The notes under the pieces were generated by a model that ran no database searches, was not told the origin of the DNA, and worked only from the letters and a program-made list of their open reading frames with translations. The translations under genes and the position numbers were made by a program. A DNA stretch of 64,000 bases from Corallium rubrum (lineage: Eukaryota > Cnidaria > Anthozoa > Scleralcyonacea > Coralliidae): contig OZ036013.1 of the NCBI GenBank assembly GCA_964035015.1, forward strand, positions 6,280,501 through 6,344,500, written 5' to 3'. Position 1 is the first letter of the stretch. Every line of letters starts with the position of its first letter. Below, piece by piece: positions 48,240-59,625 of the stretch.

Positions 48240-48832
48240 TAGAGAACGGTTTTATTAAGAACGAAGCAACAACATATTATATTGATATTTCGCGAGGTTT
48301 ATTAAGAACGAAGCAACAACATATTATATTGATATTTCGCGAGGTTTATTAAGAACGAAGCAACAACATATTATATTGATATTTCGGGAGGTTTATTAAG
48401 AACGAAGCAACAACATATTATATTGATATTTCGCGAGGTTTATTAAGAACGAAGCAACGACATATTATATTGATATTTCGGGAGGTTTATTAAGAACGAA
48501 GCAACAACATATTATATTGATATTTCGCGAGGTTTATTAAGAACGAAGTAACGACATATTATATTGATATTTCGCGAGGTTTATTAAGAACGAAGCAACA
48601 ACATATTATATTGATATTTCGCGAGGTTTATTAAGAACGAAGCAACAACATATTATATTGATATTTCGCGAGGTTTATTAAGAACGAAGCAACAACATAT
48701 TATATTGATATTTCGCGAGGTTTATTAAGAACGAAGCAACGACATATTATATTGATATTTCGCGAGGTTTATTAAGAACGAAGCAACAACATATTATATT
48801 GATATTTCGCGGGGTTTATTAAGAACGAAAAG
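48240..48832. repeat. 47-bp minisatellite inside the TTAA transposon
   Basis: About twelve highly uniform units containing GAGGTTTATTAAGAACGAAG and ATATTATATTGATATTTCGC. Variants are confined to a few positions (CAACAACAT or CAACGACAT; TTCGCG or TTCGGG). Confidence 0.95.
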
Positions 48833-49444
48833 TTCTTTGTTAAGGAGGAGAGCCTGGGCCGACCATGACTGCGTAGCCGCGTAGCCACAGAAAGTATGGC
48901 TGCGCAGTGAAAGGTGACTAGTGGACGGGTATTCTGCAATTTAGCCTAGCTAGCTCTTATTAGCAGCATCTAATTTAGTTATGATCTCTTGTCTGACCTT
49001 CGTTTGGTTTTGTAAGAAACGCCGATCGACGAATACTTGTCTCGAAATACAACTCCACGGCCCTCTGAGTGTAATAAAATATTATCAAAAATATAACCAT
49101 AACTACTTACTACATCATCTTTGCTCTCACGAAAAACATAAATTGAGTAATTTACTGCAAGCATTGCTCAAATATCGAGGGATTGCTTCACTTGTTGAAT
49201 TTCGTGGGCCGAAAAATGGCCGCGAGCGTACATGACCAAAGTGATTGCGTGCACTCTCATTCACTGATCTCATTGCATTGTGAGCGCGCAAAGCATTAGG
49301 TGGACACTCATCCTTTAAGAAAATGCAATAATGACTTACTTTTTTACGTTTTAAGAATATTAATCCTTTCCTTTGCACGCAAATATATTTTTTGTCTCGC
49401 CCCAATTTAATTGGATATTCAATTAATGTAATACTTGACGCTTC

Positions 49445-49670
49445 CTGAATTTATAATTAACTCATTCCTGTCCGGGGGCTTCCCCAGAGGTGAATAAAAT
49501 CGTCTGGCGTTAGCCAGAATAAAATACTAAAGACCAATTCGGACAAGAAAGAGTTAAAGAGATAGTTTATAACTCATTCCTGTCCGGGGGCTTCCCCAGA
49601 GGTGAATAAAATCGTCTGGCGTTAGCCAGAATAAAATACTAAAGATCAATTCGGACAAGAAAGAGTTAAT
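49445..49670. repeat. Tandem pair of a CGTCTGGCGTTAG element
   Basis: Two nearly identical units of about 100 bp run from AACTCATTCCTGTCCGGGGG to GGACAAGAAAGAGTTAA, and the pair is flanked by a repeated ACTTGACGCTTCCTGAATTT. A related inverted segment is at 7625-7680. Confidence 0.8.
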
Positions 49671-50816
49671 GTTAACTTGACGCTTCCTGAATTTATAATT
49701 ATGGTATCTTCACTCGTGATCTGCTGTTCTACATAATGATCCCATTGGCATTGAGTAATGACGATGATATGTAGAACTTTATTTATACACGCTAACCACA
49801 AGGGGAGTGTATTTGATATTGATGGTGTGTTTGTATTTTTAATCGAGGCAAAAGGTAGAGTACTCAAAAGGTAAATAAAGAAACATCTTAATACGAGTAC
49901 TCTTTAATACATATGATCGTTTATATATACATTACATGTCTTGTATATCTTCCATCGTTCTCAAAACACATATACACAAACTATATATCTCTGGCTTCAT
50001 TCTACATCTTTCTTATATGTTATACATCCTTGTCAAATATACATATACCAAAACTATATATACAGTATCTCTGCTTTCTTTTAGAATCTACATATTTTCA
50101 TATGTTGGGTCATATATCGAAACCAGTATATGCATACCGGCATATATCCAAACTATACTTCTACATCATATATGTTGTCAAGAGTTATTCAACGTTTCGG
50201 CACTACAACTATATATCTGCTTCACGCCTGCCATATCTTTGACTTTGGTTGTGTTTCATTCAACTTGGAGAAACACGACGTAACAGAAGGATACTCTAAC
50301 AGAACAGCGACTGGCTTAATAGTGTATACTAAAAATATAATATATTGAAACAACAAGACGCCTAGTAATCAGGACGTTGGTGTTGAAACTATATCGATTC
50401 GAAGCAAACTCTACCAGAGCCACGGTTGCAGGTTCCAGTTGCAAAGAATATGTCAGATATAAACATGCACTGACCCATATAGTTTTATACGATACGTATA
50501 TATCTCCTCCAGAAAGATATTTTTCGTTTTATTTTTTTCTCAGCGAATGATTATGTTGCCGTATCGAACCATCGTGGCCATTCGATCCTTATTATAAGTA
50601 GTCAAGAATCTTCCGGACCAAATGGCGAATGATTCCAAAGCACATGGCGTTATTAGCAGGAATCCCTCCGGCTTCTTATTGGCCGATAAACTATAGTACA
50701 AAATCACAAATATATCGCTCTTTGAATACGGATTGATTCTAGATTGTAGTTCTGTTGCAAATACTGTGACTCAACTTTGGAAACAATTGCAAATTTAGCA
50801 AAGATGTTAGTGCACA
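49671..50816. other. No gene; AT-rich repeat related to 62440-62610
   Basis: Between about 49912 and 50100 the order TCGTTTATATATACA, CTTGTATATCTTCCATC, AAACTATATATCTCTGG and CTCTGCTTTC parallels 62440-62610, which suggests a diverged dispersed repeat. The overlapping Tyr/Ile-rich frames do not look coding. The remainder up to the IS3EU-like element has nothing recognisable. Confidence 0.45.
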
Positions 50817-50899
50817 CGAACGTACGGTGGCCCACAAGGGTCACCTCTTCTCCGTACAAACACGAACCTTCTCCGAAGAAATCGAACGTTTCCGGCAAA

Positions 50900-51150
50900 A
50901 TACGCATGTGTTCCGTAGAAACAGACGTCTTCTCCGTAGAAACAGACACCTCTTCTCTAGAAACAGACGCCTTCTCCATAGAAATAGACGCCTTCTCCGT
51001 AGAAATAGACGCCTTCTCCGTAGAAATAGACGTCTTCTCCGTAGAAACAGACATCTCTTCTCCAGAATCAGACGCCTTCTTCGTAGAAACAACGTCTTCT
51101 CCGTAGAAACACGCACCTCTTCTCAAGAAACAGACGCCTTCTCCAAAAAA
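50900..51150. repeat. 21-bp subterminal tandem repeats, left end of copy 1
   Basis: About eleven units of the type GACGCCTTCTCCGTAGAAACA with small variations. As 21 is divisible by three and no frame has a stop, three artefact frames arise (Arg/Leu, Ser/Thr/Glu/Phe types). Inverted copies occupy 54000-54245, and the same pair occurs in copy 2 (55275-55520 and 58375-58610). Confidence 0.92.
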
Positions 51151-51379
51151 AAATTAAAATCTCCCCCCGGAATTACACCCTGATATTTTTATTTTCGTTG
51201 GCGGGGGGTGGCAAATGTTCGTAAAAATTGGCACCGTGCATACATATGTCATCAAGACTGTATATGTTTAATAGACTCTGATTGGTTTAAATGAGATAAG
51301 CGTGCGGTGGTCCGGAAAGGTCAATCGATAATGTTAAGTGTGTTTGCAGTTTGCTTCATGCCTGCTCAACCACTTCGAC

Positions 51380-52316
51380 AATGAAGAGCTGACTGCTGTT
51401 GCCATGCACTGTTTCACGATCACGCAAATTTTTGCCCAAACTGTGGAAGGAAGTTCATGACACGTAAGTATTGACTTAGTGAGTTTCAATGCAATACTAT
51501 ATTTTAAACACTTTTGCTAGCCCGTATTGCACGTGAGTATCACGTTAACATCTTTAAAATGTTTACACATACAACACCGTCGTCCGAGAGCAGCAATACT
51601 GCAACAATGTTTGGAACTTGACGATTTATGGTCAACGCCTTTATTTCTAATTCTTTCGATCTTCATTTTTCCGCTCTTCATTGCGCCATTGTCTTACAAA
51701 TTCATCTCGAAATCCACCTACATTTACCCGCGGCTCTCGTTATGAAACTATATGCCACATACCAACCATACCGACCACTTCACATAACCTAATACAACTC
51801 AACCAACAATGATTCACAAAAACACATGATTCATGTTGCAAAATTTTTACGGCAGGTGCATGTTAATTAATTTATGCTATTCAATTTTTTTTTTATCTTT
51901 CAAGAGTTCTTTAATTCTAAGGCTACAAAATCTCTGTTCTACACTCATATAAAAAGGTGCTATTACCAGCTGTCCAAGATTGTGAGAATGAGCTTGGCAC
52001 GCCCTTATATACATGTTTCATACGCATATATACTATATTATTTTTTAAACCATATGTTTTTGGTTTGTGTATTTCTATAACAGCATCACAATCTTCAGAA
52101 GCGAGCGGTTCTGGACCTGTAAAAATCGAAGTGAAAAAACAAGACCTACCGATGAAATACGAAGATTTTCGCAAGCGGAAAGAATCTAGCCGTACATCGA
52201 CGCTATAAACACCAACTTCGTCTAAAAAGACAAAATTTACCAAAAGCAATTTGAGCGATAAAGATGTCAAAGTAAAGATTCAAATTGGTATAAAGTTTTG
52301 CAACGAAGATTCTTAA
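51380..52316 (+). pseudogene. Companion gene remnant of the IS3EU-like element
   Basis: One exon-like segment (about 51395-51471) encodes CCCHALFHDHANFCPNCGRK before an ACAC|GTAAGT donor, a small Cys/His zinc knuckle. A later segment after a TAACAG acceptor (52084) encodes SSEASGSGPVKIEVKKQDLP, MKYEDFRKRKESS, then a stop at 52206-52208, then in the same frame SSKKTKFTKSNLSDKDVKV, KIQIGIKF and a stop at 52314-52316. The FRKRK..KVKIQIG pattern recalls uncharacterised proteins with a basic linker before a conserved IQIGL-type segment in cnidarian and fish transposons; that link is from memory. The in-frame stop shows decay. Confidence 0.5.
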
Positions 52317-52485
52317 CTTTAATTCTTCTCTACAGCCAAATGCCGCCACAGATATTATAAACAAAGTGACATTGAGACGAAAGGCAGCATTAAAAAACTA
52401 CCTGCTACTGTATACCAATTTTTGTAATATTGTTAAAATATGGGTTTTGTTGTTGCTTTTGTAGTTGTTTTTGTTGTTGTTGTTT

Positions 52486-52742
<257 letters not shown>

Positions 52743-53278
52743 GTTCCTGTTGCTTTTCCTGTTGCTTTCTTTTGCTGTTATTGCTGGTTATTTTGTTTTA
52801 TTTGTTTTACTATTTTTGTTTATTCTTTCTTATGTTTTTTTCTTATACTAGTTAGCAATTATTGTCGTTTTTTAAAAAATTATGTTGTTATTTGATGTTA
52901 TCAGATATTGTTAACTTGTTCAGTTTAATATTTTGTAATTGTCACCAAAAACCTGTTTTTCCAGAGGTCAATAAAACTACTCAATTCTATCATGCAAAAG
53001 AAAAGCGCTGCAGCCTCTTTTTTTCAAATTTTGGACGATAAACTACAGCGTTTACTTAGCCTAAAGATAAATGAATAAATATTACATATTTTGCTTGCAT
53101 CTTTCCGAGTTGATTTGTTGCCTACTTTACTGCAAAGGTTAAAAAATAGACAATTATTTCAAATGTTACCGTTAAAATTTCCTATGCAAATGCTTTACAG
53201 TGTAACGGTATTAGCATAAATAACACAAAAACACTCGTGCAGTAAGACATGCGTTTTGGGTACTGTGCAGAAACATAC

Positions 53279-53777
53279 CATCAACATGCCAACAATTATT
53301 TGGGCCAGGGGACAAGTATTTCCTCCTTGTCAATTTTTTACGTCTTCTTGCGTTGCATGCGTCTGGATCCAACTCTCGAATCTGCGACACGAGATGCCTT
53401 GGTGCATGAACGTGATGAATTAATCTTAGAGCATGCCAAATTGTCCGGTATCCTGAGACTGTTCTCCAGCATTTGCCATTTCTACTCTCACGAGGTTTCT
53501 TTCTTTAAAAACGCGATTATAACTTGGTAACTGCAGCCAAAATAAAAATACTTTTCAATCAGTTCTCTTTCGTCCTGTCCACCTCTCTCAATATCAGATT
53601 CACCTTCAAAATAAATAAATAATTAATTGTCGAAAATTCGGCGGAAATATTCAGTTTGACTGGTATTAATGGTATTAAAAATAACCATTCCAAAAAAAGA
53701 TGCTTACCTGTAACGACATTTGCGCAATTTTGACAAAAGTTACAAGTGCCTAGAAGTGCACTTTGACAGTTAGTCAT
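53279..53777 (-). pseudogene. Integrase-like remnant of copy 1
   Basis: Mirror image of the remnant in copy 2 (55747-56245), with the same start (MTNCQSALLGTCNFCQNC), the same internal stop and the same frame change. See that entry for detail. Confidence 0.8.
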
Positions 53778-54338
53778 ATTTTACGGTTTCTCGTGATACG
53801 TGAAGAAGACTGGACATTCAGCTCTGATCATGACATTCGATCCAAAATTCTTCAAGTACGGTAGGGATGGAAGCAGCCGGACACTTGAACATGACAGTCT
53901 TGATGACATATGTATGCACGCTGCCAATTTTACCAACATTTGCAACCCCCGGCTAACGAAAATAAAAATATCAGGGTGTAATTCCGGGGGGAGATTTTTT
54001 TTTTTTTTTGGAGAAGGCGTCTGTTTCTACGGAGAAGGCGTCTGTTTCTTGAGAAGAGGTGCCTGTTTCTACGGAGAAGACGTCTGTTTCTACGAAGAAG
54101 GCGTCTGATTCTAGAGAAGAGGTGCCTGTTTCTACGGAGAAGACGTCTATTTCTAGGGAGAAGGCGTCTATTTCTATGGAGAAGGCGTCTGTTTCTAGAG
54201 AAGAGGTGACTGTTTCTACGGAGAAGACGTCTGTTTCTACGGAACACATGCGTATTTTGCCGGAAACGTTCGATTTCTTCGGAGAAGGTTCGTGTTTGTA
54301 CGGAGAACTGGTGACCCTTGTGGGCCACCGTACGAACG

Positions 54339-55187
54339 CGCCATATGTCAATAACGTTGAAAGAGCAGGCTTGGATTTGGAATCGGTATTAAAATATCAA
54401 AAAGAAAGATTCGCACTATTATACGACAGCGTGTTTGCAACTTAGTTATACCCGATCTTAAGCTTTGCTTGGCCAAGAGTGGCTTGGTCTTGGAGAATTT
54501 GTATGCGACTTGGCATAATTATAACTTAAACAGTTTAATGAAATATTTATGATACTTAATAACTTTGATCGCGCCATCGCGCTTCGAGAGTTTACTACCA
54601 TTTACGTTCAAGCAGTGGTTCAAGCTTGAAGCATGAACTATTTCGCACGTTTGTTTACGTTTGAAAAGCTTACGTTTGACTAGTTAAGTAGTTAACTTCG
54701 TCGTTTTGACCAATGAAATGCATTTGTTCACGTGAAATTCATACACGTGTGAGAAAAATTCATTCTATCGCCAAACGTACACAGCAATCTCTTCAAAGAA
54801 TGAATCTTTAATTTTCATTCACAACAATGCTATACTTCGATTAGATATACTTTGATGTGCGAATAGCATTTAACATCATTACTCGGGATACCACAACGGG
54901 CTACCTGTGGTAGCCGAGTCTAGGTTTCGGTCTGGTTTTCCTTTTTTTGGTCGAGATATTGCCCCAAGAGGCTTTGCGAAACTGAAGGCATGACGTCACA
55001 GCTCAAATGCTGATGCTGATTTTTCATCATGGCGGATTTTCATGCAGGAGGGGCGAGTGTTTTCTTCTCCTGACGCCTTTGGTTGTGTTGTTCGAAGTGA
55101 ATTTGTGTTTTAATGATAAACACGCTCACAATGCTTTTATACCATAGTAGACTTGGGTTGGTCCGCGATCTCGATAACCGTACGCTG
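54339..55187. other. Unique spacer between the two IS3EU-like copies
   Basis: About 850 bp of AT-rich DNA that is not part of either element and shows no inverted symmetry of its own. No gene is recognised. A CG-containing stretch near 54990-55070 (CATGACGTCACAGCTC; CATCATGGCGG) could be a fragment of a promoter, but nothing supports this. Confidence 0.6.
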
Positions 55188-55746
55188 AAAATGTACGGTG
55201 GCCCACAAGGGTCACCAGTTCTCCGTACAAACACGAACCTTCTCCGAAGAAATCGAACGTTTCCGGCAAAATACGCATGTGTTCCGTAGAAACAGACGTC
55301 TTCTCCGTAGAAACAGTCACCTCTTCTCTAGAAACAGACGCCTTCTCCATAGAAATAGACGCCTTCTCCCTAGAAATAGACGTCTTCTCCGTAGAAACAG
55401 GCACCTCTTCTCTAGAATCAGACGCCTTCTTCGTAGAAACAGACGTCTTCTCCGTAGAAACAGGCACCTCTTCTCAAGAAACAGACGCCTTCTCCGTAGA
55501 AACAGACGCCTTCTCCAAAAAAAAAAAAAATCTCCCCCGGAATTACACCCTGATATTTTTATTTTCGTTAGCCGGGGGTTGCAAATGTTGGTAAAATTGG
55601 CAGCGTGCATACATATGTCATCAAGACTGTCATGTTCAAGTGTCCGGCTGCTTCCATCCCTACCGTACTTGAAGAATTTTGGATCGAATGTCATGATCAG
55701 AGCTGAATGTCCAGTCTTCTTCACGTATCACGAGAAACCGTAAAAT

Positions 55747-56245
55747 ATGACTAACTGTCAAAGTGCACTTCTAGGCACTTGTAACTTTTGTCAAAATTGC
55801 GCAAATGTCGTTACAGGTAAGCATCTTTTTTTGGAATGGTTATTTTTAATACCATTAATACCAGTCAAACTGAATATTTCCGCCGAATTTTCGACAATTA
55901 ATTATTTATTTATTTTGAAGGTGAATCTGATATTGAGAGAGGTGGACAGGACGAAAGAGAACTGATTGAAAAGTATTTTTATTTTGGCTGCAGTTACCAA
56001 GTTATAATCGCGTTTTTAAAGAAAGAAACCTCGTGAGAGTAGAAATGGCAAATGCTGGAGAACAGTCTCAGGATACCGGACAATTTGGCATGCTCTAAGA
56101 TTAATTCATCACGTTCATGCACCAAGGCATCTCGTGTCGCAGATTCGAGAGTTGGATCCAGACGCATGCAACGCAAGAAGACGTAAAAAATTGACAAGGA
56201 GGAAATACTTGTCCCCTGGCCCAAATAATTGTTGGCATGTTGATG
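55747..56245 (+). pseudogene. Integrase-like (DDE/rve) gene remnant, N-terminal half
   Basis: Exon 1 (55747-55816) encodes MTNCQSALLGTCNFCQNC, a CxxC zinc knuckle, up to ACAG|GTAAGC. Exon 2 (from 55921, phase 1) gives RELIEKYFYFGCSYQVIIAF, the helix-turn-helix motif (YF..G.SY..I..FL) that opens this integrase family, then a TGA at 56034-56036. In another frame, 56071-56245 encodes GYRTIWHALRLIHHVHAP, LVSQIRELDPDACNARRRK and YLSPGPNNCWHVDG before a GTATGT donor; the WHVDG aspartate should be the first catalytic acid. About 30 residues between the two parts, and everything after the first Asp (second Asp, Glu), are missing. The product could not be catalytic. The identical decay in copy 1 means both copies descend from the same dead template and were moved in trans. 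Confidence 0.85.
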
Positions 56246-56783
56246 GTATGTTTCTGCACAGTACCCAAAACGCATGTCTTACTGCACGAGTGTTTTTGTG
56301 TTATTTATGCTAATACCGTTACACTGTAAAGCATTTGCATAGGAAATTTTAACGGTAACATTTGAAATAATTGTCTATTTTTTAACCTTTGCAGTAAAGT
56401 AGGCAACAAATCAACTCGGAAAGATGCAAGCAAAATATGTAATATTTATTCATTTATCTTTAGGCTAAGTAAACGCTGTAGTTTATCGTCCAAAATTTGA
56501 AAAAAAAGAGGCTGCAGCGCTTTTCTTTTGCATGATAGAATTGAGTAGTTTTATTGACCTCTGGAAAAACAGGTTTTTGGTGACAATTACAAAATATTAA
56601 ACTGAACAAGTTAACAATATCTGATAACATCAAATAACAACATAATTTTTTAAAAAACGACAATAATTGCTAACTAGTATAAGAAAAAAACATAAGAAAG
56701 AATAAACAAAAATAGTAAAACAAATAAAACAAAATAACCAGCAATAACAGCAAAAGAAAGCAACAGGAAAAGCAACAGGAACA

Positions 56784-57033
<250 letters not shown>

Positions 57034-58702
57034 AAACAACAACAACAAAAACAACTACAAAAGCAACAACAAAACCCATATTTTAACAATATTACAAAAA
57101 TTGGTATACAGTAGCAGGTAGTTTTTTAATGCTGCCTTTCGTCTCAATGTCACTTTGTTTATAATATCTGTGGCGGCATTTGGCTGTAGAGAAGAATTAA
57201 AGTTAAGAATCTTCGTTGCAAAACTTTATACCAATTTGAATCTTTACTTTGACATCTTTATCGCTCAAATTGCTTTTGGTAAATTTTGTCTTTTTAGACG
57301 AAGTTGGTGTTTATAGCGTCGATGTACGGCTAGATTCTTTCCGCTTGCGAAAATCTTCGTATTTCATCGGTAGGTCTTGTTTTTTCACTTCGATTTTTAC
57401 AGGTCCAGAACCGCTCGCTTCTGAAGATTGTGATGCTGTTATAGAAATACACAAACCAAAAACATATGGTTTAAAAAATAATATAGTATATATGCGTATG
57501 AAACATGTATATAAGGGCGTGCCAAGCTCATTCTCACAATCTTGGACAGCTGGTAATAGCACCTTTTTATATGAGTGTAGAACAGAGATTTTGTAGCCTT
57601 AGAATTAAAGAACTCTTGAAAGATAAAAAAAAAATTGAATAGCATAAATTAATTAACATGCACCTGCCGTAAAAATTTTGCAACATGAATCATGTGTTTT
57701 TGTGAATCATTGTTGGTTGAGTTGTATTAGGTTATGTGAAGTGGTCGGTATGGTTGGTATGTGGCATATAGTTTCATAACGAGAGCCGCGGGTAAATGTA
57801 GGTGGATTTCGAGATGAATTTGTAAGACAATGGCGCAATGAAGAGCGGAAAAATGAAGATCGAAAGAATTAGAAATAAAGGCGTTGACCATAAATCGTCA
57901 AGTTCCAAACATTGTTGCAGTATTGCTGCTCTCGGACGACGGTGTTGTATGTGTAAACATTTTAAAGATGTTAACGTGATACTCACGTGCAATACGGGCT
58001 AGCAAAAGTGTTTAAAATATAGTATTGCATTGAAACTCACTAAGTCAATACTTACGTGTCATGAACTTCCTTCCACAGTTTGGGCAAAAATTTGCGTGAT
58101 CGTGAAACAGTGCATGGCAACAGCAGTCAGCTCTTCATTGTCGAAGTGGTTGAGCAGGCATGAAGCAAACTGCAAACACACTTAACATTATCGATTGACC
58201 TTTCCGGACCACCGCACGCTTATCTCATTTAAACCAATCAGAGTCTATTAAACATATACAGTCTTGATGACATATGTATGCACGGTGCCAATTTTTACGA
58301 ACATTTGCCACCCCCCGCCAACGAAAATAAAAATATCAGGGTGTAATTCCGGGGGGAGATTTTAATTTTTTTTTGGAGAAGGCGTCTGTTTCTTGAGAAG
58401 AGGTGCGTGTTTCTACGGAGAAGACGTTGTTTCTACGAAGAAGGCGTCTGATTCTGGAGAAGAGATGTCTGTTTCTACGGAGAAGACGTCTATTTCTACG
58501 GAGAAGGCGTCTATTTCTACGGAGAAGGCGTCTATTTCTATGGAGAAGGCGTCTGTTTCTAGAGAAGAGGTGTCTGTTTCTACGGAGAAGACGTCTGTTT
58601 CTACGGAACACATGCGTATTTTGCCGGAAACGTTCGATTTCTTCGGAGAAGGTTCGTGTTTGTACGGAGAAGAGGTGACCCTTGTGGGCCACCGTAAAAA
58701 TG

Positions 58703-59050
58703 TGTAGCACTACTCGATCAAACTTTTACGAAAATTCTCGATCAATGTGTTCTCGATCAATTTACATGTGTTATTAATTAAATAGTACTGGAAAATGTTG
58801 CTCAATGCTGTAAATCAAAGAACAACGAAAGTTGATAAAGCCAACTTGCAAGTGAAAGGTAAACATGCTGTGTTTTACATCTTCATCGAAGTTGTCATTT
58901 AGCTGAACTAACTTGTGTGAGGTAACTGTATTAATATTTGTGGTTTGCTTTATTTGCTTGTATTGTTTATTATTGTACTGATGTCTTGCACTAAAAGTCG
59001 ATGTTATTAAACAGTTTATACATTACTTTCATCAAGTGTGTATTATTTTT
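58703..59050. other. No recognisable feature
   Basis: AT-rich DNA between the transposon and the next minisatellite, with no open frame or repeat of note. Confidence 0.5.
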
Positions 59051-59054
59051 TGGG

Positions 59055-59625
59055 TACACCAATATGGCTCGACCATTTCGATGTTTTGGTACACCAGTAT
59101 GGCTGGCATTTCATTGTTTTGGCAGACCAGTATGGCCACCATTTCATTGTTTTGGTACACCAGTATGGCCACCATTTCAATGTTTTGGTACACCAGTGTG
59201 GTCACCATTTAATTGTTTTGGTTCACCAGTATATAGCCACCATTTCATTGTTTTTGTACACCAATATTGCCGATTGGCCACTATTTGTTTTGGTAGACCA
59301 CTATGGCCACCATTTCATTGTTTTAGTTCTATGGCTACCATTTCAATGTTTTGGGGCATGTACATCACTATAGCCACCATTTCATTGTTTTGGTACACCA
59401 GATGGCCACCATTTCATTGTTTTGGTTCACCAGTATAGCCACCATTTCATTGTTTTGGTACACCAATATTGCCAATTGGTCACTATTTGTTTTGGTAGAC
59501 CACTATGGCCACCATTTCATTGTTTTAGTTCTATGGCTACCATTTCAATGTTTTGGGGCATGTACATCACTATAGCCACCATTTCATTGTTTTGGTACAC
59601 CAGTATGGCCACCATTTCATTGTAC
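59055..59625. repeat. ~34-bp minisatellite (CCACCATTTCATTGTTTTGG) with higher-order duplication
   Basis: About seventeen units of CCACCATTTCATTGTTTTGG plus TACACCAGTATGG. A block of about 195 bp (59255-59440) is repeated at 59450-59625, including the variant GGGGCATGTACATCACTATA. The frames with CFGTPVWPPFH repeats are artefacts of a stop-free array. Confidence 0.9.

Larger units (their letters stand above)
46075..49314. mobile_element. 3.24 kb TTAA transposon with long inverted ends and internal minisatellites
   Basis: The ends AGGATGAGTGTCCACCTAAT and its inverse are flanked by TTAA on both sides (46071-46074; 49315-49318), and copy A shows the single TTAA of the empty site. Terminal inverted repeats run for about 300 bp (46075-46380 against about 48960-49314). 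Inside is a second inverted pair (about 46460-46520 against 47090-47170). The rest is two minisatellites. No transposase frame is recognisable; short frames at 46542-47018 are unassigned. TTAA duplication fits piggyBac or Kolobok. Confidence 0.9.
45775..49390. repeat. Local duplication, copy B, split by a TTAA transposon
   Basis: Matches copy A up to GGACTAAATAGTCCTTAA at 46074 and resumes with TTAAGAAAATGCAATAATG at 49315. The gap is an exact transposon insertion. Confidence 0.85.

Noticed and set aside
47250..48832. Regular repeats resembling a CRISPR array
   Set aside because: The units are directly contiguous without unique spacers and lie inside a eukaryotic transposon; they are minisatellites. 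The 21-bp arrays at 50900 and 55275 were rejected for the same reason.
50827..51183. Arg/Leu-rich repeat protein (also 55198-55743 and the inverse frames)
   Set aside because: The 21-bp repeat is a multiple of three and stop-free in every frame, so several frames stay open on both strands; no splice or start logic supports translation.
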